Source: RXOA01 sp964547105 (GTDB taxonomy: Bacteria; Bipolaricaulota; Bipolaricaulia; UBA7950; UBA9294). Taken from it: DNA of 64,000 nt. Positions 7,867 through 16,405 of this stretch are shown piece after piece. Each line of letters starts with the position of its first letter. Positions within the stretch are counted from its first letter, which is position 1. The stretch spans positions 1-64,000 of the forward strand of contig CAZJLO010000004.1 in assembly GCA_964547105.1 (NCBI GenBank). Direction: 5' to 3'. The position numbers and the translations under genes are program-made. Under the pieces are notes generated by a model. The model ran no database searches. It worked only from the letters and a program-made list of their open reading frames with translations, and was not told the DNA's origin.

Positions 7867-9146
7867 CGTTGCGCACGGATCGCTGTCAAGGGCGGCAAGG
7901 CGGGTCGGAGAACGGGAACCTGCGGATTCTCAACGCCCGTCTGGTAGACGCATCCGGTGGACGAACAGGCACGTACCGGATCGACATCCTCCATGGCGCG
8001 ATCGACGACATTGCCTTGATGTCGACTCCGGCGGCGAGTCATCGGATTGAGCTCAAAGAGATGGACGCTCACGGGCTCACGCTGATGCCTGCGTTCATCG
8101 ATTTGCACGCCCATTTCCGCGATCCGGGGTTCCCGGAGAAGGAAACGGCCGAATCGGGAAGCCGTGCCGCGGCGGCCGGAGGATTCGCGACGGTTTCGGT
8201 GATGGCGAACACCCGGCCTGTATGCGATTGTGCTACGGTGGCAATCGAAATCGCTGCGCGTGCACGGGCGGCCGGCTTGGTGGACGTAGTCCCGGTCGGG
8301 GCGATCACCGCCGGGCTGGAGGGGAAGCAGCTTGCCGACCTGGAGCAGATGTCCGAGATTGTGTGGGCATTCTCCGATGATGGACGAGGCGTGCAGTCCG
8401 CTGAGATCGCCGAACAGGCGTTTCAAGAGGCATCGCGGCTTGGTCGGCCGATCTTCGAACACTGCGAGACCGACGGAGTGGACGATCCCGATCGATCGGA
8501 AGAGCGAATGGCCGAGCGGGACATCCGGTTGGCCGACCGGTTTGGGGCGAGGCTGCACATCGCCCACGTTCGGTCCCCGCGAACGCAGAGGTTCGTCGCC
8601 CGCGCTCGCGAGCAAGGGGTGGCGGTGAGCTGCGAAGTGACACCGCACCATCTCTGTCTGGATCAGGAACTTGGCTACCGGGTCAATCCGCCGCTTGGCG
8701 GGAGGGAAGCGCGTGCCGAACTTGTTCGCGCAGTAAGAACCGGCCGGATTGACGCAATCGCCACCGATCACGCTCCGCACACACGCCAGGACAAGGCGAG
8801 CGGGGCGCCCGGAATCTCGGGGATCGAAACAGCGTTCTCGTTGCTCTACACCGAGTTGGTGTGCGCTGGAGCGCTGACGCTCGTCGATCTGTCCCGTGCA
8901 ATGTCCGCGGGGCCGGCCCGGGTTCTCGGACTCCAGGGCCGGCGTGGTTTCTTGAGACCGGGGATGGATGCGGATCTGGTTCTGATCGATGAGCACGCTT
9001 CATGGCGAGTCACGGAAGAGTCGCTTCAGTCGCGCGGCAAGAACACGCCGCTTCTTGGGCGGACGCTTCGAGGGCGGGTGTGGGCGACGATTCGAGGAGG
9101 CAACGTGATGGTTTGCGATGGGGTATGGGGAGGTCAGCGAACATGA
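7863..9146 (+). CDS. pyrC: dihydroorotase
   Basis: Encodes 427 residues with the start at GTG 7863, which overlaps the pyrI stop as GTGA. The zinc motif DLHAHFRDPGF, the EVTPHHL histidine segment and ATDHAPHT are those of class I dihydroorotases and related amidohydrolases. It cyclises N-carbamoyl-aspartate to dihydroorotate. Upstream frame extension lies within pyrI and is unlikely. The first 20 or so residues (TLRTDRCQGRQGGSENG) look poorly conserved, so a slightly later start is possible. Confidence 0.94.
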   Translation: MTLRTDRCQGRQGGSENGNLRILNARLVDASGGRTGTYRIDILHGAIDDIALMSTPAASHRIELKEMDAHGLTLMPAFIDLHAHFRDPGFPEKETAESGSRAAAAGGFATVSVMANTRPVCDCATVAIEIAARARAAGLVDVVPVGAITAGLEGKQLADLEQMSEIVWAFSDDGRGVQSAEIAEQAFQEASRLGRPIFEHCETDGVDDPDRSEERMAERDIRLADRFGARLHIAHVRSPRTQRFVARAREQGVAVSCEVTPHHLCLDQELGYRVNPPLGGREARAELVRAVRTGRIDAIATDHAPHTRQDKASGAPGISGIETAFSLLYTELVCAGALTLVDLSRAMSAGPARVLGLQGRRGFLRPGMDADLVLIDEHASWRVTEESLQSRGKNTPLLGRTLRGRVWATIRGGNVMVCDGVWGGQRT

Positions 9147-10036
9147 TCATCGACCGGCTCGTGGATCGTGTCGAGGAGTTCGGGCCCGTGTGCGTTGGAC
9201 TGGATACATCGCCGGCGATCGTTCCCGACGCGATGCTCAACCAGTGGGGGATCTCGGAGGCGGTGCTGCGATTCAACCGCAAGATTCTTGCGGCGACTGC
9301 GGATATCGTTGCGTGCTTCAAAGTGCAGATTGCCCACTACGAAGCGCTGGGGACAGACGGCATGGCCTGCTACCGGAACACATTGGCCGAGATCAGGCGG
9401 ACCGGAGTGCCGGTGATCGGCGATGTGAAGCGCGGGGACATCGCCTCGACGGCGACGATGTACGCCAAAGCCCATTTCTCCGGGGACTTCGAAGCGGATC
9501 TGATCACCGTCAATCCCTACATGGGCTTGGATGCGATTGCACCCTATCTGGACGATGTCGAGCACCGCGAGAAGGGGCTGTTTGTGCTGGTTCGGACCTC
9601 AAATCCATCATCGTCCGAGCTCCAAGATTTGTTGATTGCCTCCGGCAAGCCGGATGATGCGGGACAACACAACATGCGTGTCTACGAAGCGATGGCCGCC
9701 AACGTATCCCGCTGGGGCGAACCGTTCCGGGGGACGAGCGGCTATAGCTCGATCGGTGCGGTCATTGGAGCCACGCACCCCGAACAGCTGGCAGGACTTC
9801 GAAGCCGGTATCCGCAGATGTTCTTTCTTGTTCCGGGCTACGGCGCTCAAGGCGGAGCAGGCCGCGATGTGGCTCCGGCGTTCGTTGATGGGAACGGCGC
9901 TGTTGTGAACGCCTCTCGCTCGATCCTCGGCGCGTACCGGACGAGCAAGGCAAGCAACGCGGAAGACCGGTTCGCCGAATGTGCTCGAGAAGCGTGCTTG
10001 GCGATGCGCGACGATATCCGCCGGTGGATGACGTGA
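9143..10036 (+). CDS. pyrF: orotidine-5'-phosphate decarboxylase, type 2
   Basis: Encodes 297 residues, the length of the longer type-2 (mycobacterial-like) OMP decarboxylases. Catalytic Lys and Asp lie in VIGDVKRGDIASTATMYA; the phosphate loop region includes VPGYGAQGG. It makes UMP from OMP. The ATG at 9143 overlaps the pyrC TGA as ATGA, so translation is coupled. An apparent upstream extension runs through pyrC and is rejected. Confidence 0.95.
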   Translation: MIIDRLVDRVEEFGPVCVGLDTSPAIVPDAMLNQWGISEAVLRFNRKILAATADIVACFKVQIAHYEALGTDGMACYRNTLAEIRRTGVPVIGDVKRGDIASTATMYAKAHFSGDFEADLITVNPYMGLDAIAPYLDDVEHREKGLFVLVRTSNPSSSELQDLLIASGKPDDAGQHNMRVYEAMAANVSRWGEPFRGTSGYSSIGAVIGATHPEQLAGLRSRYPQMFFLVPGYGAQGGAGRDVAPAFVDGNGAVVNASRSILGAYRTSKASNAEDRFAECAREACLAMRDDIRRWMT

Positions 10037-10890
10037 ACCGGAGCGACGACGGCACGGGCGACCCCAAGCAGCGAATCATGGTTGGGGCCGTTCGATCGAT
10101 TGCCTGGGTCTCCGAAGAGGCGTTTGTGATGGTTGTCGAGGCGGAAGCGCCGGAGGAGGATCCGGGTCGGCCGCTTGACTGCCGGGCCGGGCAGTTCTTC
10201 ATGGTTCGAGGATGGGAAGAGGAGCCGCTTCTTTGGCGGCCGATGAGTGTGTTCGATTGGCGGCGTGTCGAGATCGAGCGGCGGCCCGCGATCGAGGTGG
10301 AGTTCCTTTGCGTGGTGCGAGGACGAGGAACGGCGACCCTCAGTCGGCTTCCGGCAGCGGCGCAGATTCGCCTGATCGGGCCGTTGGGGAACGGGTGGCC
10401 GCTGGACGCGATTTCAGACGGAACCCGGGTGGCCGCCGTTGGCGGGGGATGCGGCGCGGCACCGCTGTACTTGGCGGCGAAACATCTCGCCGGGATCGAC
10501 GTAGATGTGTTTCTCGGGTTTCGCGGTACGCCCTATCAGGGCATTGCCGATCGATATGCCGCTGTTGCATCGCGGGTGGTTGTGACCTCCGAAACGAGGG
10601 CCTCGGCGGAAGCCGGGCAAAGCGAGAACAGCTTTGTCGGGCGGGTCACGGATACGTTCGATCCGAACGGGTACGACATCGTGTTGGCATGTGGCCCACG
10701 TGCGATGCTCGCCGCGATCCACCGTCAATGCCAACAGGCGGATGTGCCGTTGCTTGTCTCGCTCGAGGAACGGATGGCGTGCGGTGTCGGCGCTTGCCTG
10801 GGATGCGCGGTGAAGACCAAAGGTGGCGTGAAGCACGTCTGCAAGGACGGTCCGGTGTTCCGGGGCGACGAGGTGATCTGGGATGGCTGA
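10033..10890 (+). CDS. pyrK: dihydroorotate dehydrogenase B electron-transfer subunit
   Basis: Encodes 285 residues from the GTG at 10033 (GTGA overlap with pyrF). The FAD-binding motif is LLWRPMSVFDW, the NAD-binding part is AVGGGCGAAPLYLAAKHL, and the C-terminal [2Fe-2S] motif has Cys in ACGVGACLGCAVK and HVCKDGP. It passes electrons from PyrD to NAD+, which marks the class 1B enzyme. A later ATG at 10078 would also keep all domains. The 3' end overlaps pyrD by 8 bases. Confidence 0.94.
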   Translation: MNRSDDGTGDPKQRIMVGAVRSIAWVSEEAFVMVVEAEAPEEDPGRPLDCRAGQFFMVRGWEEEPLLWRPMSVFDWRRVEIERRPAIEVEFLCVVRGRGTATLSRLPAAAQIRLIGPLGNGWPLDAISDGTRVAAVGGGCGAAPLYLAAKHLAGIDVDVFLGFRGTPYQGIADRYAAVASRVVVTSETRASAEAGQSENSFVGRVTDTFDPNGYDIVLACGPRAMLAAIHRQCQQADVPLLVSLEERMACGVGACLGCAVKTKGGVKHVCKDGPVFRGDEVIWDG

Positions 10891-11782
10891 CCTATCGCTG
10901 GAGGTTGGGGGGGTCGCGCTCGCCAATCCGGTGATCGCCGCCTCGGGGACATTCGGTTTTGGACGTGAGTACGAGCAGCTGGTCGACGTGGATCGACTTG
11001 GCGGGATTTGCACCAAAGGGATCACCGTTGCCCCCCGCGAAGGGAACCCCCCTCCTCGTCTGTGGGAGACCGCGGCCGGGCTGCTCAACTCGATTGGTCT
11101 TGAGAACCCCGGCGTAGAGAGGTTTCTCCGCAAAGAACTCCCGGAAATGAAGCGGCGCGGATGGACGACGATCGTCAACATCTGGGGCGAAACAGCGTCC
11201 GAGTACGGGGCATTGGCGCGGCGGCTTGCCGACAGCGCCGCCGATGCCCTTGAAGTGAATGTCTCGTGTCCCAATGTTCCGGGGGGGCGGCTTGGAGAAC
11301 GCGAAGACGCCGTCCGAGACGTGATCGCTGCCGTGCGCCGCGATTGGCGGGGTCCGATCTGGGTCAAACTGCCTCCGGATGCCGGTGTGCGAGTGGCCGG
11401 CGCAGCGATCGAAGCGGGCGGGAACGCCATCGTCGCCTCGAACACATTCCGAGGTATGGCGATCGATATCGATCGTGGCGTGCCCGTCTTCAAGCGTGGC
11501 GTGGCCGGGCTTTCCGGTCCGGCGATCAAGCCGATCGCGTTGCGCGTGGTGTATGAGCTGTGCCAAGCGATCGACGCGCCGGTGATCGGTTGCGGCGGGA
11601 TTTGCACTTGGCGGGATGCCCTCGAATTCCTCCTTGCTGGAGCAACGGCGGTCGAAGTGGGCACGGCGCACTACGTCGATCCTCGTTGCGGAGTGGCGAT
11701 GGTCGATGGTCTGGCGGCATACCTGGAGGAGAGGAAGGTTGGCTGGAGGGAGATTCGTGGAAAAGCACTTGCCAAGTCGTGA
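10883..11782 (+). CDS. pyrD: dihydroorotate dehydrogenase, catalytic subunit (class 1B)
   Basis: Encodes 299 residues. The FMN barrel motifs ASGTFGFGREYE and TKGITVAPREGNP and the catalytic Cys in EVNVSCPNVPGG are present. Cys rather than Ser as base, together with pyrK just upstream, identifies the NAD-linked PyrDB-PyrK type. It oxidises dihydroorotate to orotate in the cytosol without needing quinones, which suits an anaerobe. Confidence 0.96.
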   Translation: MADLSLEVGGVALANPVIAASGTFGFGREYEQLVDVDRLGGICTKGITVAPREGNPPPRLWETAAGLLNSIGLENPGVERFLRKELPEMKRRGWTTIVNIWGETASEYGALARRLADSAADALEVNVSCPNVPGGRLGEREDAVRDVIAAVRRDWRGPIWVKLPPDAGVRVAGAAIEAGGNAIVASNTFRGMAIDIDRGVPVFKRGVAGLSGPAIKPIALRVVYELCQAIDAPVIGCGGICTWRDALEFLLAGATAVEVGTAHYVDPRCGVAMVDGLAAYLEERKVGWREIRGKALAKS

Positions 11783-11786
11783 AGTG

Positions 11787-12398
11787 ATGATGACGGAGTA
11801 TCTGCGGGAAGCGGGTGCGCTGCTCGAAGGGCACTTCAGGTTGTCATCGGGGAACCACGCTGCCCGGTATGTTCAATGCGCCCGGTTGCTTGAGGATCCT
11901 CGACGAGCTGAGCGAGTCTGTAGCCTGCTGGCCGAGAACATCCGGCAGGCGGAGCCGGACATCGAACGGTCTCGACACATGGATGCCGGCGCTGCGATAG
12001 ATGGGGTGATCGGACCGGCGATCGGGGGAATCTTGGTGGCGTACGAGCTTGCCCGGGCCCTCGGCGTGCGTGCCTTGTTCACGGAGCGTGTCGACGGCGT
12101 GATGACATTGCGGCGCGGTTTCTCGCTTTCTCCCGGACAGCGGGTGTGGATCGCCGAGGATGTCGTGACCACCGGCCGATCGTCGCTGGAAGTGGCGGAT
12201 GTCGTTACCGCAAATGGGGCTGAAGTGATCGGCATTGCCTGCATCGTCGACCGGAGGCCGGCCCGGGTTTCCCTGCCATTTCCGATTGTGTCGGCGCTGA
12301 AGATGGAGATCGAGATCTTCGCTCCTGAAGCGTGTCCGCTATGTGCTCAAGGGATTGCCATCGCAAAGCCGGGAAGCCGGCCCGGAGCATCCGCATAG
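11787..12398 (+). CDS. pyrE: orotate phosphoribosyltransferase
   Basis: Encodes 203 residues from the ATG at 11787 (GTG ATG ATG precede and follow in frame). The PRPP motif is VWIAEDVVTTGRSSLEVAD. The C-terminal CPLCAQGIAIAKPGSR is typical of this subclass of PyrE. It joins orotate and PRPP to give OMP. It closes the operon, which then holds every UMP step except carbamoyl phosphate synthetase. No terminator is evident in the 63 bases before the convergent adenine deaminase gene. Confidence 0.94.
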   Translation: MMTEYLREAGALLEGHFRLSSGNHAARYVQCARLLEDPRRAERVCSLLAENIRQAEPDIERSRHMDAGAAIDGVIGPAIGGILVAYELARALGVRALFTERVDGVMTLRRGFSLSPGQRVWIAEDVVTTGRSSLEVADVVTANGAEVIGIACIVDRRPARVSLPFPIVSALKMEIEIFAPEACPLCAQGIAIAKPGSRPGASA

Positions 12399-12461
12399 AG
12401 AACGGTCACGCTTGGGCAACAGGCGCTGTTTGCTCATCCGGGATCGCCTTGGTTGGTGGCG

Positions 12462-14228
12462 CTATGGAACCACCGGGACGACTTCAAATCGGCCCACATC
12501 GACCAATCCAAGATCCGTCAAGCGGAGGGAAGGAATCACGGGGAGGGCGAGAAACGACAGCGTCATGAAGGGTGATGGAAGGGTACAGCCCAACCTGCGG
12601 GCGGCTGCATCCAGCTCTTGTTGCAGGCATACCACTTCGTGCGCAGGTAGGTCGCTCATCAAACCGGCGATCGGCAGAGGAAGCCGGGCCAGGATCTCGT
12701 CACCGAGAACGACGACCTGCCCGCCTTCGCATTCAACCAAAGCTCTTACGGCAGCGCGCATGCTGTCATCGTCCGCGCCGACGACGATGAGGTTGTGTGA
12801 ATCGTGGGCCACGGTGGAAGCCAATGCGCCTTGTTGAAGCCCGAATCCGCGCACGAACCCGACGCCGATATTCCCCGTGCCGAGGTGACGCTCCAGCACG
12901 GCGAGTTTCAGAAGATCCGCTGCGGGGTTGGCCGCTGCGCTTTCTCCGATGATCAGAGCATCTGCAAGACCGGCGCTGGTCACGACCTGGTCCGGTCGGA
13001 CGTCGATCGTGCGAATGACGGTCGAAGATGCTCCGCGGATCGGGACCTCGAACGATGGCGGATCAGTAACGAGTAGCGGATGGTTCTTGAGCGGCGGCAG
13101 GAGATCCTCGATCTCGACGACACACGTTCCGTCTCGCGCCACTTCGGTGCCACCGATGAATGTGCGTTCCACCTTGACCGACCGAATGTCCTGCAGCACG
13201 ACGATGTCGGCGCGGTATCCCGGGGCGAGCGCGCCTCGGCCAAGCAATCCGTAGGCTCGGGCGGCATGGACGGTCGCTGCACAGAAAGCCACCTCCGGTG
13301 CCGGAGCCGACTCCGCGGCGAGCACTTTGCGAAGGACATCGTCGATGTGCCCGTCACAAAGGAGCGTCTCCGGATGGCGATCATCGGTACACAGATGAAC
13401 GAACGGAGCGGTCTTCGCAGTGAGCAGCGGTGCAAGCGCGGCTGCGTTTCTTGCCACGGTGCCTTCGCGGATCAGCACGTGCATTCCGGCAGTGAGTTTC
13501 TTGCGGGCCTCGTCGAGCGTGACCGATTCATGGTCGGTTCTCGGGCCGGAAAGGACATAGCTCCATAGCTGCGACCCGGAGCCGGACGGGAAGTGACCGT
13601 CGATCGGATGTCCGCCGGCAGCATCCAGCTTGCGGAGCATCTCCGGGTCGCCGCGGATGACGCCGGGGACGTTCATCACTTCGCCAAGTCCGAGCACGCC
13701 CGGCCAGGCAAGCATCTCCGCGATTTGGCTCGACGTGATCGTATCGCCCGATGTCTCCAGGGATGTGGCGGGGACACACGATGGGAGCATCACGAACACC
13801 TTCAGGGGAAGGTTGCGCGTGGCATCGAGGATAAAGCGAATGCCCTCCATTCCAAGGACATTGGCGATCTCGTGCGGGTCGGCAATAACGGTGGTCGTCC
13901 CATGGGGGAGCACGGCGCGAGCGAACTGCGGCGGTGAGAGTTGCGCGCTTTCCAGATGAACATGAGTGTCGATCAGGCCGGGAATGAGGAAGCGGCCGGA
14001 TACGTCGATGGTTCTCCTTGCCTCGACTGCGGAGAAACCGGTGATGATGCCGTGTTTGATTGCGAGGTCCGTCCTCCGGAACCGCCCCGTGAACACGTCG
14101 AGCACCGATCCGCCCTTCAACAAGAGATCGGCTGGTGCTTCCTGCATTGCAGCCTGCAGAATCTCTCTGCGGATCGAGATTTCATCCCGATGTTGCTCGT
14201 CCATTCGTTGGGGTTCGTGTTTGGCCAT
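12462..14228 (-). CDS. ade: adenine deaminase
   Basis: Encodes about 588 residues. The metal site is DTHVHLESAQLSPPQFARAV, followed by HGTTTVIADPHEIANVLG, EVMNVPGV and HLCTDDRHPETL, the marks of the bacterial Ade/AdeC amidohydrolases. It deaminates adenine to hypoxanthine and so feeds purine salvage (xpt/guaA nearby) or breakdown (the XDH-type cluster about 12 kb away). The ATG at 14228 gives the usual length but lacks a clear ribosome site. A TTG at 14267 behind AGGTGA would add 13 residues and is possible. It is divergent from the PKD lipoprotein gene. Confidence 0.93.
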   Translation of the reverse strand: MAKHEPQRMDEQHRDEISIRREILQAAMQEAPADLLLKGGSVLDVFTGRFRRTDLAIKHGIITGFSAVEARRTIDVSGRFLIPGLIDTHVHLESAQLSPPQFARAVLPHGTTTVIADPHEIANVLGMEGIRFILDATRNLPLKVFVMLPSCVPATSLETSGDTITSSQIAEMLAWPGVLGLGEVMNVPGVIRGDPEMLRKLDAAGGHPIDGHFPSGSGSQLWSYVLSGPRTDHESVTLDEARKKLTAGMHVLIREGTVARNAAALAPLLTAKTAPFVHLCTDDRHPETLLCDGHIDDVLRKVLAAESAPAPEVAFCAATVHAARAYGLLGRGALAPGYRADIVVLQDIRSVKVERTFIGGTEVARDGTCVVEIEDLLPPLKNHPLLVTDPPSFEVPIRGASSTVIRTIDVRPDQVVTSAGLADALIIGESAAANPAADLLKLAVLERHLGTGNIGVGFVRGFGLQQGALASTVAHDSHNLIVVGADDDSMRAAVRALVECEGGQVVVLGDEILARLPLPIAGLMSDLPAHEVVCLQQELDAAARRLGCTLPSPFMTLSFLALPVIPSLRLTDLGLVDVGRFEVVPVVP

Positions 14229-14325
14229 GGTCTGTTGAGGATACGTACGGTCACCGTTCCGGATCAAGCGTCACCTGTTGTCATTGTCTTCCCGCCGTCT
14301 TAAGCTACAAAATGAGGTGATCGGC

Positions 14326-15243
14326 ATGAGACGAGCTGGCTGGATGATCATTGGGCCGATGTTTGTTGGATTGGCGCTTGTTCTAGGGGGATGTGCGTTG
14401 TTCAACAGCCCGCCGCTTGCCAGCTTCACTGCAACGCCGGCAACCGGTCCGGCACCGTTGGTCGTTGAATTCGATGCATCCGCTTCGACCGATCCCAACG
14501 GCGATGCACTGACGTATGGTTGGGATTTCGATGATGGAGCCACCGGTATGAGTGTCAGCGGATTTCACGCGTTCACGGATCCGGGGAGCTACGACGTGGA
14601 ACTCACCGTGACCGACGAGCACGGCGCAGTCGCCTCGATGATCCGACAGGTCCTGGTCACAGCTGCAGTCAATGAAGCGCCGACCGCTGGTTTTGTCGCC
14701 TCGCCCGTCTCGGGAACGGCGCCGCTTGTCGTGAACTTCAACGGGGCATCCTCCACGGACGCCGACGGGACGATTGCATCCTATGTATGGGAGTTCGGGG
14801 ACGGAGATTCCGGAACCGGCGTGACCGTTTCCCATACCTATGCCGAAGCCGGGGCCTACGTTGCCGCGCTGACGGTGGAAGACGATGATTCGGCAACCGA
14901 CAACGAGACCCGAGTGATCATCGTGAGCGAGCCGGGCAACCAACTGCCGGTCCCGAGTTTCACCATGGATCCGATGGTGGGAACCGCTCCGCTGACGGTG
15001 GAGTTCAATGCGGCGGCATCTGCCGATCCCGACGGGACGATCATCGCCTATCAATGGGATTTCGGCGACGGGGAATCCGCGACCGGTGCCACGCCGAGCC
15101 ACACATTTGATGTGTCTGGCACCTACACAGTGATTCTGACTGTGGTCGACAATACCGGTGCCCCGGCCTCAGCCGTGGACGAACTCACCGTTTGGTTCCC
15201 GTGGTTCCCGATCGGCCCGATCGTCTTCCCGGTCGGCCCGTAG
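14326..15243 (+). CDS. lipoprotein with three PKD domains
   Basis: Encodes 305 residues; the ATG at 14326 follows GAGGTGA. The signal peptide ends in a lipobox (ALVLGGC, Cys about residue 24), so the protein should be lipid-anchored. Three PKD (polycystic-kidney-disease type) beta-sandwich domains follow, each starting with a P...FTA/VAS/TMD...GTAPL pattern and holding a YxWDFGDG motif (about residues 33-115, 120-205 and 208-295). The C-terminus is aromatic and Pro-rich. PKD arrays act as spacers or binding modules on the cell surface; no catalytic domain is present. Its ligand is unknown. Confidence 0.9.
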   Translation: MRRAGWMIIGPMFVGLALVLGGCALFNSPPLASFTATPATGPAPLVVEFDASASTDPNGDALTYGWDFDDGATGMSVSGFHAFTDPGSYDVELTVTDEHGAVASMIRQVLVTAAVNEAPTAGFVASPVSGTAPLVVNFNGASSTDADGTIASYVWEFGDGDSGTGVTVSHTYAEAGAYVAALTVEDDDSATDNETRVIIVSEPGNQLPVPSFTMDPMVGTAPLTVEFNAAASADPDGTIIAYQWDFGDGESATGATPSHTFDVSGTYTVILTVVDNTGAPASAVDELTVWFPWFPIGPIVFPVGP

Positions 15244-15326
15244 ACAAAGGGCGGCAAGGCCGAAGATCGCTTTCGAGACAAGCGGTCGTGGATCGGACGA
15301 TGGGTGTCCAGCAACCAAGAAGAGCG

Positions 15327-15356
15327 GGAGGCGAACTTGCGGCTCGCCTCCTTCTC
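15327..15356. terminator. hairpin between convergent genes, possible bidirectional terminator
   Basis: GGAGGCGA (15327-15334) pairs with TCGCCTCC (15344-15351) around a 9-base loop and is followed by TTCTC. It lies between the PKD gene (plus) and the 49-residue zinc-ribbon gene (minus). The T-run is short. Confidence 0.4.
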
Positions 15357-15366
15357 CGTATCTGAT

Positions 15367-15516
15367 CTAGTCGACTTCTTCGAGCGTAAGAGGAAGCTCG
15401 TCGACAACTTCTAAGAGAGTCTCGCAGTGTGGGCATCGCACTTGCTCGTAAAGCGCGACTTGATCTTCTTCGAGCCGAATCGACCCCAAACACGCAGGGC
15501 AAACTGCAGCGGTCAT
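15367..15516 (-). CDS. LysW-like zinc-ribbon small protein (49 aa)
   Basis: Starts MTAAVCPACLGSIRLEEDQV with a strong ribosome site (GGAGG, 5 bases before the ATG at 15516) and ends in an acidic tail ELPLTLEEVD. Two CPxC pairs (residues 6-9 and 28-31, CPHC) form a zinc ribbon. The size, the LEVVD strand after the second pair and the acidic C-terminus resemble LysW/ArgW-type amino-group carrier proteins. The canonical C-terminal EDWGE is absent, so carrier function is doubtful. A longer paralogue lies just upstream (15659-15922). Confidence 0.72.
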   Translation of the reverse strand: MTAAVCPACLGSIRLEEDQVALYEQVRCPHCETLLEVVDELPLTLEEVD

Positions 15517-15658
15517 GGTTCCTCCGTTTGCGAATCGTGTATTCCCTTGCTTCGAACGTTTGTCTCCGCGTTACGTGGGGATGTCCGACTTGGACCCCAC
15601 ACGCAGACGACGCTTGAGAAGCCAACAAACAAGCCAGCGTAGCGCTGCTCGCAAGCGC

Positions 15659-15922
15659 TCATAGGTGAGTTGTGTCCTTACTTTCTGCTTCGAGACCTCC
15701 TTGGTTGCTGGGCAGAGCAGCCGACTTCGGTTTGGAGTGGATCCAATCACACAACCAACTGGACCCACCGCGGCCGCAGGTTCGGATTTCAAGCCAATAC
15801 GGATCGACGATCTCAAGGAACGCGTGACAGAATGGGCACTGCAGTCTGCCGAAGAGGTAGACATCAGATTCGACAAGACTCAGTTTCACCCCACACCGTG
15901 GGCAGTTCGCTTCTCGCGTCAT
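15659..15922 (-). CDS. zinc-ribbon protein, LysW-like N-terminal domain (87 aa)
   Basis: The ATG at 15922 has GAGG upstream. Residues 7-33 hold CPRC and CPFC pairs in the same arrangement as the 49-residue gene downstream (VKLSLVESDVYLFGRLQCPFCHAFLEIVD), so the two are paralogues. The remaining 45 residues are unlike any family I recognise. It lies 27 bases after the 18-residue Lys-rich peptide gene and probably shares its promoter at 16040-16068. Function unknown; zinc binding is inferred from the Cys pattern. Confidence 0.65.
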   Translation of the reverse strand: MTREANCPRCGVKLSLVESDVYLFGRLQCPFCHAFLEIVDPYWLEIRTCGRGGSSWLCDWIHSKPKSAALPSNQGGLEAESKDTTHL

Positions 15923-15949
15923 CGATGTCCTCGCTTGTTCCGCACCGAT

Positions 15950-16006
15950 TCAGCCTCGTTTCTTCCCCTTCTTGACCGCTTTCTTTGCCGGTTTCTTTGT
16001 CGCCAT
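15950..16006 (-). CDS. 18-residue lysine-rich peptide (H1-tail-like)
   Basis: The frame MATKKPAKKAVKKGKKRG begins at the ATG at 16006 with AAGGAGG 7 bases upstream and a good promoter (16040-16068). Ten of 18 residues are Lys or Arg, in the AKK/PAKK pattern of histone-H1-like tails. Such a peptide could bind nucleic acid or acidic surfaces. Upstream in-frame codons exist, but the ribosome site and promoter both point to this short product. Two zinc-ribbon genes follow. Confidence 0.55.
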   Translation of the reverse strand: MATKKPAKKAVKKGKKRG

Positions 16007-16405
16007 GATCAGCCTCCTTCCACCCAGTGTGAGCGAGGCAGCATAGAACCGAACGGGTTTCACGTCAATACTCCGGGAAGTGCTGTTTGTAAGCAGAAAG
16101 AAGACATCTATTGGCGCGGTGTATCGGGGTCTGCTTGGCGACCCGATCTTCGGCTCATCCGGCCCGTATGGCGGCAGGGTCAACGGAGCGGTCTCCAGGG
16201 CTCCAGGAAGCGTATCGCACCAGCTGGACAGAAACCCGAGCACGAGTGGCAGGCATCTGACCGATTTCGGAATCAGCCATTCGTCTGGTTCTCGATGCCG
16301 GACGGACGCGCCAAACTTGCGCACCATCATGTGGCGGCACCGTCCGGTTTCGACGTCGCACTGTCGACATCCGCCGCGTTGTGGAACCGCGCTTGGAGCA
16401 GAAGT
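16007..16405. other. 399-bp stretch without a convincing gene
   Basis: Holds the promoter at 16040-16068. The rest has short frames only on both strands with no ribosome sites, lying behind the stop of the 444-residue secreted protein. Confidence 0.6.
16040..16068 (-). promoter_or_regulatory. sigma-70 type promoter for the Lys-rich peptide/zinc-ribbon unit
   Basis: On the minus strand TTGACG (16063-16068) and TATGCT (16040-16045) are spaced 17 bases apart, 34 bases ahead of the ATG at 16006. Confidence 0.65.
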
